DNA of 54,762 bases from DATJHM01 sp035493895 (GTDB lineage Bacteria; Chloroflexota; Ktedonobacteria; Ktedonobacterales; Ktedonobacteraceae): NCBI GenBank assembly GCA_035493895.1, contig DATJHM010000077.1, positions 1 to 54,762 on the forward strand. Reading direction: 5' to 3'. Positions 1 through 7,048 of this stretch are shown here, in pieces. Made by a program: the position numbers and the translations under genes. Position 1 is the first letter of the stretch, and every line of letters starts with the position of its first letter. Under the pieces are notes generated by a model, which worked only from the letters and a program-made list of their open reading frames with translations, was not told the DNA's origin and searched no databases.

Positions 1-89
1 GGAATAAAAACTATTATAAGGAATACCACTGTATTGAAAAAGCATCCACGCTCTGAGGACATTTTTTGCTCTCCTTTATGCAGAACATG

Positions 90-143
90 CTTGAAACGTA
101 AAAAGAATTACTCTCTCTTCTTCATGAAAAATTACGTTTCAAG
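90..143. repeat. 12-bp perfect inverted repeat
   Basis: CTTGAAACGTAA at 90-101 is matched exactly by its reverse complement at 132-143, with a 30-nt AT-rich spacer. It lies in the first 300 bases, where I see no gene. It could be a hairpin near the 3' end of a gene outside the window or a spaced operator. No T-run follows either arm, so a simple intrinsic terminator is not favoured. Confidence 0.5.
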
Positions 144-290
144 TATTGGCATATACTTTCGTGTGTGATTGTTTCTCATCTAATAGATATACGGACAAAG
201 CAGACGAAGTGTTGCAAATCGGCTAAACTCAGCTTTGGATAGCTTTCAAGATGAATGCGGGACAAAGAAAGAGGCTGTTCTTCCTGTGAG

Positions 291-333
291 ACAAAAAAAA
301 GAACGATCCCTTACTTTGTTACAGTAAGGGATC
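291..333 (-). terminator. Intrinsic terminator of the Pro/Tyr-rich membrane protein gene
   Basis: An 11-bp perfect stem (305-315 with 323-333, GATCCCTTACT and its complement) has a 7-nt loop. Read on the minus strand it is followed by a run of eight T (292-299 on the plus strand is A-rich). It sits just past the stop codon at 344, as expected for a Rho-independent terminator of that gene. Confidence 0.85.
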
Positions 334-343
334 ATCCTCTTTT

Positions 344-1339
344 CTACTGCTGATGAGGATAAGGGGGTGGGGCATAGACTGTCGGTGCAATTCCCGATGG
401 ATTTGAAGGGAGAGCCCCTGGCAATGTCGAATAGCGATCCGGCTGACCAGAACCTGGCGTCGCCTGTGGATAGGGCGCCTGCGGATAAGGCATACCCTGC
501 TGTTGATAGGGCGCCTGTGGGTAAGGCGTCTGCGGCTGCTCAGATGGATAGGGCGCCTGCGGATAGGGCGGCGTGGCCTGAGGCGCATAAGGATTTTGTG
601 GATAAGGCATACCCTGCTGCGAATAGGGCGCCTGCATCTGCTCAGATGGATAGGGCGTCTGAGGCGCATAAGGATTTTGTGGATAGGGCGTGGCTTGCGG
701 TGGATAAGACGCCTGCTGCTGAAAACCCCCTGCCATAGCGGATGCCGGTGTTATGCTAATACCGTTCGCTCCATTATTATAACCTGGCTTGTTCTTGCTG
801 TTCTTGCGAGCAAAGAAGAAGATGGCCGCCAGAGCGATACCTACGAGCATAAGGACCGCGCCGCCTCCCCATTGATTGCTATAGATGCCCTGTGGGTGTT
901 GCGTATAGTCACTGGTCACAAAGGCTTTGCCGGTAGTATCTGTACTATTCGCATATGAGATGAGTTCGACTACCGTTGCGCCTGTGCCATCGAGGTGCGT
1001 GCTCGTGTTTGTGGCGTCCACCGCGACAGTCTCAGTTTCATCTGGATTATAGATCAGTGTTGCTGTGCGGCTCTGTAAGGCATCAGAACTGAGCGACGGT
1101 GTGAAATCCAATTCTGTCAGGACATACAACGTCCCATCCGATGTTTGAATATAGGCTTTGCCGTCGTCTGATCCCGAAAGATAATGACTGATAGTGACGT
1201 GATCTGCCTTTTGATACGTGACCTGATGTGAAGTCAGACCTACAGCCAGACCCGCAACGATAAGAACTGCTGCAATAACATAAGGACCCCAGCGATATCT
1301 GAATAAGAGGCGCAGGCCCAACCGAATAAGAATAGACAA
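344..1339 (-). CDS. Two-TM membrane protein with proline/tyrosine/glutamine repeat tail
   Basis: A 331-residue protein of unrecognised function. A first membrane segment lies near residues 18-38, followed by a roughly 115-residue domain, probably extracytoplasmic, rich in Thr, Ser and Asp. A second membrane segment lies near 157-177 and is followed by basic residues (ARKNSKNK), which suggests both ends are cytoplasmic. From about residue 205 to the end the chain is low complexity, built from imperfect units such as PYPQAPYPSEQ and PYPQNPYAPQ. The start is a TTG at 1339, chosen because AGGAG lies 9 nt upstream and no ATG is suitably placed. Such Pro/Tyr/Gln tails are common in bacterial membrane proteins as flexible interaction regions. 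It is transcribed away from the thiolase gene and has its own terminator. Confidence 0.75.
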   Translation of the reverse strand: MSILIRLGLRLLFRYRWGPYVIAAVLIVAGLAVGLTSHQVTYQKADHVTISHYLSGSDDGKAYIQTSDGTLYVLTELDFTPSLSSDALQSRTATLIYNPDETETVAVDATNTSTHLDGTGATVVELISYANSTDTTGKAFVTSDYTQHPQGIYSNQWGGGAVLMLVGIALAAIFFFARKNSKNKPGYNNGANGISITPASAMAGGFQQQASYPPQATPYPQNPYAPQTPYPSEQMQAPYSQQGMPYPQNPYAPQATPPYPQAPYPSEQPQTPYPQAPYQQQGMPYPQAPYPQATPGSGQPDRYSTLPGALPSNPSGIAPTVYAPPPYPHQQ

Positions 1340-1623
1340 GGTGGTGTTCTCCTTAATTGTGGCTCAAAACTTCACTTTTGGCAAGAAAAAATTAGTATTG
1401 GAGAATAGATAGTTAAACTGAGACGTATAACTTTATCTATCATAACAAAGAAATCTTTCTGTGCAGCATAAAAGTAGCAGCTACCATGACTATTTGGTAG
1501 TATATCTCTCTACATGAAATAAAATGATACTTTTTGGGACATAAGAAGTATGCTAGACACTATGAAAAGGATGTGGCTTACTGTAACATGAGAGATGCGT
1601 ATTACGATTTAGGAGGAAACGTC

Positions 1624-2793
1624 ATGGCGACATTGCGCGAAGCTGTCATCGTAGAAGCTGTTCGTACTCCTGTAGGACGTCGAAATGGACGCTTGAAAGA
1701 CTGGCATCCGGTCGATTTGCAGGCTGAGGTGCTCTCGGCTCTGGTCAGGCGCGTCGAGCTCGATCCGGCGCTCATTGATGATGTGATTATTGGCTGCGTG
1801 AGTCAGGTGGGTGAACAAAGCCTGAATATTGGTCGTAATGCGGTCCTTGCCGCGGGTTTCCCTGAGTCTGTTCCCGGCACTACGGTCGACCGCCAGTGCG
1901 GATCAAGCCAGCAGGCCATTCACTTTGCGGCTCAAGGGGTGATCAGTGGGGCATATGATATTGCGATCGCCGGAGGCGTTGAGGCGATGTCCAGAGTCCC
2001 GATCGGCTCGAATTCTCTCGGCCCCGGCGCGCCTTTCGGACCTCGTATGATTGCCCGCTATAATAATAAGCTGGTCCACCAGGGGATCAGCGCCGAATTG
2101 CTGGCGCAGAAGTGGCAGATCAGTCGCGAAGAACTGGATAGCTATAGCCTGGAGAGCCATCGCCGGGCCGCACGCGCCACAACTGAGGGTCGTTTCGCTT
2201 CACAGATTGTACCCATCGCGGTGCAAAATGAGGATGGCTCCAGCGCAGTTTTTGAGTGCGACGAGGGCATTCGTCCCGATACCAGCCTGGAGAAACTGGC
2301 CTCACTCAAGCCAGCCTTCAAGCCCGATGGTTTGATTACCGCAGGCAATTCGTCGCAGATCAGCGACGGTGCGGCAGCCGTTTTGATTATGGAACGAACA
2401 GTAGCCGAGCGCCTTGGACTCAGGCCACGTGCGCGTTTCCTCTCGTTTGCCCTGGCAGGTGATGATCCCATCTATATGCTTACCGCGCCTATCCCGGCAA
2501 CGCGCAAAGTTCTGGCGAAGTCCGGTCTGAGTCTTGAGCAGATGGATCTGATCGAGATCAATGAAGCATTTGCCAGCGTCGTGCTGGCCTGGCAACGTGA
2601 GACGCATGCCGATCTGCAAAAAGTCAATGTCAACGGCGGCGCAGTTGCCATCGGGCATCCACTGGGAGCCTCAGGGGCGCGCCTGACAACCTTCCTGCTC
2701 AATGAGCTGGAGCGTACCGGTGGACGCTATGGCCTGCAAACCATTTGCGAGGGCGGCGGACTCTCCAATGCCATGATTATCGAGCGCTTATAA
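1624..2793 (+). CDS. Thiolase family protein (acetyl-CoA acetyltransferase type)
   Basis: A 389-residue thiolase, normal in length for the family. It should catalyse reversible Claisen condensation or thiolysis of acyl-CoA in the cytoplasm (acetoacetyl-CoA formation or beta-oxidation). The nucleophilic Cys is in DRQCGSSQQ (about residue 92). NEAFA precedes the catalytic His motif GHPLGASG (about 346), and the second Cys is in CEGGG (about 376), where the usual form is CIGGG. The start ATG at 1624 has a strong AGGAGGAAACGTC in front; an in-frame extension to 1534 lacks a comparable site. It is a single gene with no fatty-acid or PHA genes next to it, so the physiological direction cannot be decided. 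A stem-loop follows at 2804-2841. Confidence 0.93.
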   Translation: MATLREAVIVEAVRTPVGRRNGRLKDWHPVDLQAEVLSALVRRVELDPALIDDVIIGCVSQVGEQSLNIGRNAVLAAGFPESVPGTTVDRQCGSSQQAIHFAAQGVISGAYDIAIAGGVEAMSRVPIGSNSLGPGAPFGPRMIARYNNKLVHQGISAELLAQKWQISREELDSYSLESHRRAARATTEGRFASQIVPIAVQNEDGSSAVFECDEGIRPDTSLEKLASLKPAFKPDGLITAGNSSQISDGAAAVLIMERTVAERLGLRPRARFLSFALAGDDPIYMLTAPIPATRKVLAKSGLSLEQMDLIEINEAFASVVLAWQRETHADLQKVNVNGGAVAIGHPLGASGARLTTFLLNELERTGGRYGLQTICEGGGLSNAMIIERL

Positions 2794-2803
2794 CCTTGAG
2801 CCA

Positions 2804-2841
2804 TTTCGCAAGAGAGGTGGCTTGCCTCTTCCCTTGCGAAA
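2804..2841 (+). terminator. Stem-loop after the thiolase gene
   Basis: TTTCGCAAG-AGAGG pairs with CCTCT-TCC-CTTGCGAAA across a short loop, leaving a 3-nt bulge. It lies 11 bases after the thiolase stop and just before the 3' end of the convergent repair gene. There is no long T-run, so it is a stem-loop of probable but unproven terminator function for one or both convergent transcripts. Confidence 0.5.
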
Positions 2842-2863
2842 CGGCGTTTACCGATGGCGCATA

Positions 2864-3280
2864 TCATTTTGAGGAAACGGGCCAATAATAGGGGAGATCA
2901 TCAGCCACATCCCAGCCGAATTGCTGATAATACGCTGGCTCTTTGCGCAACAGGTTCGATTTATGCGAATCATGGAAGCGAGGATCGCCAATCCACCAGG
3001 GATAGACGATCTCATATTCCTTCACATCGTGATATGCCATCGTATTCTGAAAACCCCGACGCTGCCATTCTTTGATCATCTCATTTACATAACGCTTGAG
3101 CGCAGCATCATATCCGCGCCACATATGCACCGCCGGATGGTTCATCCAGGCCCCTATATAGTTGGGCGTGCTGATAATAGTGAGTATTTGCTGCCCCTCG
3201 ACACGCTGCTTGCCCAGCCGCCTGTTATCTAAGATGTGGGCCGATTCTGCAAAATCTGCGCAGGGCAGAAATGTTTGCAT
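2864..3280 (-). CDS. Pyrimidine dimer DNA glycosylase/endonuclease V family protein (Pyr_excise)
   Basis: A 138-residue small basic protein. The N-terminus MQTFLPCADFAESAHILDN followed by RRLGKQRVEGQQIL is typical of the bacterial Pyr_excise family, as is the later NHPAVHMWRGYDAALKRY. Members are thought to act in base excision repair of UV photoproducts by analogy with T4 endonuclease V; that activity is family knowledge, not shown here. The start was set at the ATG at 3280 because GGGAGG lies about 8 nt upstream; the longer frame to 3337 adds 19 residues unlike the family. It is convergent with the thiolase gene. Confidence 0.82.
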   Translation of the reverse strand: MQTFLPCADFAESAHILDNRRLGKQRVEGQQILTIISTPNYIGAWMNHPAVHMWRGYDAALKRYVNEMIKEWQRRGFQNTMAYHDVKEYEIVYPWWIGDPRFHDSHKSNLLRKEPAYYQQFGWDVADDLPYYWPVSSK

Positions 3281-3422
3281 GAGGAATGACCTCCCTTTTA
3301 ATGACCACTTTTTAGTATTTGTATTATAGAATCGCAAGGGTAATTGCTCCTACCATTTTCTCATCACATGAAAATAGAGCGATTATGTATGATGTGTACA
3401 TAACAAAACTGTGCGTGTGCCC

Positions 3423-3451
3423 TTGACAGTTCGCACGTACTTGGGTATACT
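3423..3451 (+). promoter_or_regulatory. Consensus sigma-70 type promoter of the metXY leader
   Basis: TTGACA at 3423-3428 and TATACT at 3446-3451 are separated by exactly 17 bases. Transcription would start near 3458, about 70 bases before the SAM-I aptamer. This is one of the best promoter matches in the window and explains how the long regulatory leader is produced. Confidence 0.85.
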
Positions 3452-3524
3452 TTTTGAAAAGTACACGCTACTCAGTGGCTTGTAGAACGCACATAAAAAA
3501 AGAACACGTACGCAGTGTAAACTG

Positions 3525-3676
3525 CTCTCATCCAGAGGGTGGAGGGAAACGGCCCTATGAAGCCCGGCAACCCGCTTGCAATGTAGCATGCAGGGTGCCA
3601 ATTCCGGCGGATTATATGAGTCCGCAAGATGAGGGGATTGCGCGAAGCAGCCTGACCCCTGATGAAGGGGTTTTTT
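3525..3676 (+). promoter_or_regulatory. SAM-I (S-box) riboswitch with intrinsic terminator
   Basis: The P1 helix is CTCATC (3527-3532) with GATGAG (3628-3633). Inside it are the hallmark SAM-I blocks: CCAGAGGGTGGAGGGA, GGCCCTATGAAGCCCGGCAA, and GGTGCCAATTCC. The aptamer is followed by CCCCT-GATGA-AGGGG (3656-3670) and six T (3671-3676), a clear transcription terminator. Established mechanism: S-adenosylmethionine binding stabilises P1 and lets the terminator form, switching off methionine biosynthesis. It sits downstream of the promoter at 3423 and upstream of a T-box in the same leader. Confidence 0.95.
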
Positions 3677-3714
3677 GTTACCCTGCGCACCGTGCAATTC
3701 ATACGTGAAGAGAC

Positions 3715-4050
3715 AATGACAGTGATGGGGAAGAGTACACACCCCGGGCGGCTACAGCGAGTTGACGAAGATGAGATGGTCAGCGCCGTACCAGTGTCGA
3801 AGATGGCCCTTGAGTCGCAGGTTGAAGGCGTGAAGAACGCGAGTAGACTGTGCCGTGTGGTTTCGTTACCAACCAGAGTGTTGATCTGTCCCTCCCTGAC
3901 CGTTAGCTATTTATACGATAAGAAAAGTGCTATCGCTGTTGTAGAGGCATATACAACACTTACAAAGGTTGGCGTCGTGAGGCGCTGATAAACCAGGGTG
4001 GTACCGCGATGACGTTTACCCCTCGCCCCTGTAGGGTGAGGGTTTTTTTT
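3715..4050 (+). promoter_or_regulatory. T-box leader (predicted tRNA-Met sensor) upstream of metX
   Basis: The invariant T-box AGGGTGGTACCGCG is at 3995-4008. It is followed by a 9-bp terminator stem (4020-4028 with 4034-4042) and eight T (4043-4050). Stem I features are visible: GGGGAAGAGTA near 3727-3737 (loop-E AGTA), ACAGCGAG near 3754, GAAGATGGCCC near 3800-3810 and GAGTAG near 3840. In the specifier loop, GAA is followed by GATG, so the codon could be AUG (Met) or, one base earlier, GAU (Asp). The discriminator-pairing UGGU in the T-box matches a tRNA with A73, as in tRNA-Met, and not G73 as in tRNA-Asp, so Met is favoured. Uncharged tRNA would stabilise the antiterminator and turn on metX. 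Confidence 0.92.
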
Positions 4051-4090
4051 GTTTCAATTTTCAGGTAACTTTTCAGGAAGGAGCGGACAA

Positions 4091-5245
4091 ATGGTGGCTC
4101 AAATAGAGCGATCAATCGAGGTTCGTCCCTCGTTCAACAAACAACATTCGACGCATCGCGTATCTAGCTACACTTTAGAGCGTATGCCATTGCAGACCGG
4201 AGCGGTATTTGGTCCGGTGACGCTGGCTTATGAGACCTGGGGCACGCTCAATGCCGCTGGCGATAATGCTATCCTGGTTACGCATGCTCTCACGGGCAAT
4301 GCTCATGCTCATGATCCCGAGCATCCAGATGACGCTAAGCAGGCCTGGTGGAATCCTCTTATTGGTCCAGGACGACCGATTGATACGTCACGCTACTTTG
4401 TCATCTGCTCTAATGTCCTGGGCAGTTGCTACGGAAGCACTGGCCCCAATTCGCTCGATCCACGCACCAGGACGCGCTATGGCATGCGTTTTCCCGTTGT
4501 GACGATTCGCGATATGGTGCGGGCGCAGCATAGTCTACTGGAGCATCTGGGCGTTCGTCAGCTGGCGATGGTGGTCGGCGGCTCGATTGGTGGGCAACAG
4601 GCGCTAGAATGGGCTGTGAGTTACCCTGAATTTGTGCAAAAAGTCGCGGTGATTGCCGCCACTGCCTCGGTATCGGCTCAGGCAATTGCTTTTAATGAGG
4701 TCGCGCGTCAGACGATTATGCTCGATCCTGTCTGGCAGTGTGGCGATTATCTCCCCGGCCAGGGCCCTACTACCGGACTTGCCGTGGCGCGCATGCTGGC
4801 GATGATTACGTATCAAAGCGAAGAGGGGATGGAGCAGCGTTTTGGCCGCAATCCGGCTCACTATACTTCTATTCCTTCGCCGACCCAGAATCCAGATTTC
4901 GCGACACGCTTTGATGTAGAAGGTTATCTCTATTATCAAGGCAATGCTCTGGCTCGCCGATTTGATGCAAACAGTTATCTTTATATTAGCCGGGCAATGG
5001 ATTTGTTTGATGTCAGCGCTGGCTATCCCTCTCTGGAGGATGCGCTGAGCCGAATCAAGAGCAAGGCTCTCTTTGTCGGCATCCGTTCAGATTTTCTTTT
5101 CCCTGCTGCACAGGTACGCCGTCTGGCAGATCAGGTGCGTTCTCTTGGTGGAGATGCCACCTACATCGAATTAGATTCTCCGCATGGCCACGATGCCTTC
5201 CTGAAAGAGTGGGATCAGATGGCCGCTGCCTTGAATCAGTGGTAA
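4091..5245 (+). CDS. metX: Homoserine O-acetyltransferase
   Basis: A 384-residue alpha/beta-hydrolase-fold acyltransferase that transfers an acetyl group from acetyl-CoA to L-homoserine, the committed step of methionine synthesis by direct sulfhydrylation. Family marks: LAYETWGTLN, ILVTHALTGNAHA, the nucleophile elbow GGSIGGQQALEW (Ser near residue 165) and the C-terminal PHGHDAFL (catalytic His near 367). The ATG at 4091 follows AGGAAGGAGCGGACAA; the frame opens upstream at a TTG inside the terminator T-run, which cannot be the start. It follows the SAM-I and T-box leader, so expression should need low SAM and uncharged tRNA-Met. metY begins 20 bases after its stop, so the two are probably co-transcribed. 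Some relatives use succinyl-CoA; motif reading alone does not settle the acyl donor. Confidence 0.95.
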   Translation: MVAQIERSIEVRPSFNKQHSTHRVSSYTLERMPLQTGAVFGPVTLAYETWGTLNAAGDNAILVTHALTGNAHAHDPEHPDDAKQAWWNPLIGPGRPIDTSRYFVICSNVLGSCYGSTGPNSLDPRTRTRYGMRFPVVTIRDMVRAQHSLLEHLGVRQLAMVVGGSIGGQQALEWAVSYPEFVQKVAVIAATASVSAQAIAFNEVARQTIMLDPVWQCGDYLPGQGPTTGLAVARMLAMITYQSEEGMEQRFGRNPAHYTSIPSPTQNPDFATRFDVEGYLYYQGNALARRFDANSYLYISRAMDLFDVSAGYPSLEDALSRIKSKALFVGIRSDFLFPAAQVRRLADQVRSLGGDATYIELDSPHGHDAFLKEWDQMAAALNQW

Positions 5246-5265
5246 TCAAGGAGTTAGATACTATT

Positions 5266-6588
5266 ATGGCACTCAATAGCAATCGTAGCTACGGTTTTGA
5301 AACCCTCTCTCTGCATGCAGGCCAGGAGACAGCGGATAGCGCAACCAATGCGCGCGCCGTTCCTATTTATCAGACCTCTTCTTATGTCTTCGATAGCCCT
5401 GAACATGCCGCCAATCTCTTCGGACTGAAGCAGTTTGGTAATATCTATACGCGCATTATGAACCCGACGCAAGATGCTTTTGAGCGCCGTGTAGCAGCCC
5501 TTGAGGGTGGCGTTGGTGCTCTCGCGACCGGCTCCGGGCAGGCAGCTGAGACGCTGGCAATTCTCAATATCGCCGGAGCGGGCGATGAGATTGTCTCCTC
5601 GGCGAGCCTCTATGGTGGCACGTATAATCTGTTTCACTATACGTTGACGAAACTGGGCATTACGACGCATTTTGTGGATAGCCGCGAGCCTGAAAATTTC
5701 CGCGCCGCTATCAATGAGCGCACCAAGGCCATCTATGCTGAAACGCTGGGAAATCCTCGCCTGGATACGCTGGATATCCGTGCTGTGGCCGATATCGCTC
5801 ATGAATATGGCATTCCTCTGATCATCGATAATACGCTGGCAACCCCTTATCTCGTGCAGCCTTTTAAGCATGGCGCTGATATTGTGGTGCACTCGGCAAC
5901 CAAGTTTATCGGCGGCCATGGCACTTCTATTGGCGGTGTGATCGTTGATAGCGGCAAATTTGACTGGGCGGCGAGCGGCCGCTTCCCCGATCTGGTTGAG
6001 CCTGATCCTTCGTATCATGGCTTGCGTTATGTCGAGGCCCTGGGACCGATCGCGTATATTATCAAGGCGCGTGTACAGCTCTTGCGCGATCTGGGTCCGG
6101 CGACTACTCCTTTCAATTCCTGGCTCTTCTTGCAGGGTCTGGAGACGTTGCCTTTGCGCATGGAGCGCCATAGCCAGAATGCGCTGCGTATCGCCGAATT
6201 CCTGGAGCAGCATCCAGCGGTCACCTGGGTCAGCTATCCTGGCCTGAAGAGCCATCCGCAGCATGAGCTGGCCGCGAAGTACTTCACGCATGGTTTCGGT
6301 GCGATCCTTGGCTTTGGTATCAAGGGTGGTCTTGAAGCTGGCAAACAGCTTATTCGTCATATCGAGCTCTTTTCGCATCTGGCAAACGTTGGTGATGCGA
6401 AATCGCTGATCATCCATCCCGCCAGTACTACTCATTCTCAGTTGACCTCTGATGAGCAGTTCGAGACGGGCGTTACTCCCGATTTCATTCGCCTCTCGAT
6501 TGGTCTGGAGACTATTGACGATCTGATTGACGATCTCGATCAGGCATTGCGTGCGGCGGTTGCAGATGCTGGCGAGACGCTCAACTAG
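5266..6588 (+). CDS. metY: O-acetylhomoserine aminocarboxypropyltransferase (sulfhydrylase)
   Basis: A 440-residue PLP enzyme of the Cys/Met metabolism family that joins O-acetylhomoserine with sulfide (or methanethiol) to give homocysteine (or methionine). The N-terminal GFETLSLHAGQE and QTSSYVFDSPEHAA are typical of MetY. The PLP-binding Lys lies in HSATKFIGGHGTSIGG, which has the GGHG signature of sulfhydrylases. IYTRIMNPT and ATGSGQAAE are also conserved. The ATG at 5266 is preceded by AAGGAG. It directly follows metX and shares its SAM-I/T-box control. A long antisense frame over this gene is a codon-bias shadow. Confidence 0.96.
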   Translation: MALNSNRSYGFETLSLHAGQETADSATNARAVPIYQTSSYVFDSPEHAANLFGLKQFGNIYTRIMNPTQDAFERRVAALEGGVGALATGSGQAAETLAILNIAGAGDEIVSSASLYGGTYNLFHYTLTKLGITTHFVDSREPENFRAAINERTKAIYAETLGNPRLDTLDIRAVADIAHEYGIPLIIDNTLATPYLVQPFKHGADIVVHSATKFIGGHGTSIGGVIVDSGKFDWAASGRFPDLVEPDPSYHGLRYVEALGPIAYIIKARVQLLRDLGPATTPFNSWLFLQGLETLPLRMERHSQNALRIAEFLEQHPAVTWVSYPGLKSHPQHELAAKYFTHGFGAILGFGIKGGLEAGKQLIRHIELFSHLANVGDAKSLIIHPASTTHSQLTSDEQFETGVTPDFIRLSIGLETIDDLIDDLDQALRAAVADAGETLN

Positions 6589-6610
6589 CACTCACCCGGC
6601 CCAGTTCTTA

Positions 6611-6738
6611 GTAGAGGCGCGGCTTGTCTGCGCCCATGGTGGAGCAGGAGAAGCCGAACCCTTCGTAGAGGCGCGGCTTGTCTGCGCCCGTGGTTGGTGT
6701 AGGAGAAGCCAAACCTTTCGTAGAGGCGCGGCTTGTCT
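6611..6738. repeat. Three tandem copies of a GTAG-hairpin repeat
   Basis: GTAGAGGCGCGGCTTGTCTG followed by CGCCC occurs at 6611-6635 and 6665-6689, and truncated at 6720-6739. The copies are about 54-55 bases apart, with GGAG(A)AGCC(A/G)AACC spacers also repeated. Each copy folds as a GC-rich hairpin with GGCG..CGCC arms. A related GGGCTTGTCTGCGCCC lies at 6985-7000. The block occupies the metY-lysC gap; the only other content there is the dispersed repeat at 6768-6957. Confidence 0.75.
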
Positions 6739-6767
6739 CATTCACGCCAACAAATTCATTCAGAGAA

Positions 6768-6957
6768 GCGGATCTCGCATGGGCCCTTCAGAAATCTCAT
6801 TATCTGTCGAATATATTATAGAGAAGGAGCAAAAATACCACTATCACAGCGCTCACAACCTCCATATAGCCCGATGTAGGAGTAAGTGTAGCCCCTGTGT
6901 AGCATTCGTGTAGGGTCAAGATCCCGATCACATCCGCATTTGTGTAGGGCATGTAGC
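6768..6957 (+). repeat. Dispersed composite repeat, copy A
   Basis: Two blocks. Block 1 (6768-6823) holds CCCTTCAGAAATCTCA. Block 2 (6871-6957) has repeated TGTAG/CTACA words and CACATCCGCATTTGTGTAGG. Both blocks recur in the same relative order, on the opposite strand, in the 47.4-47.8 kb intergenic region. No transposase is nearby. A short open frame over block 1 is not supported as coding, because differences between copies fall at all codon positions. Confidence 0.7.
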
Positions 6958-7048
6958 CCTGAAGCGATTTTGTTTGGAGTTAATGGGCTTGTCTGCGCCC
7001 GGGGCTTGTTTTTGAAATAATAGGAAAGATTGGAACGTTGGGGTTGTT

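Noticed and set aside
3383..3988. Several open frames across the metX leader
   Set aside because: The region is covered by the SAM-I and T-box RNAs; the frames have no ribosome-binding sites and no family features.
5254..6591. 445-residue open frame antisense to metY
   Set aside because: Lies exactly opposite a clear metY with full motifs; the antisense product has no recognisable family and is rich in Arg and Ile, as expected from codon bias.
6779..6825. Possible conserved micropeptide (MGPSEIS-like) shared with the 47.8-kb region
   Set aside because: The two copies differ at first, second and third codon positions alike and one is cut by a stop after 14 codons; better explained as a noncoding repeat.
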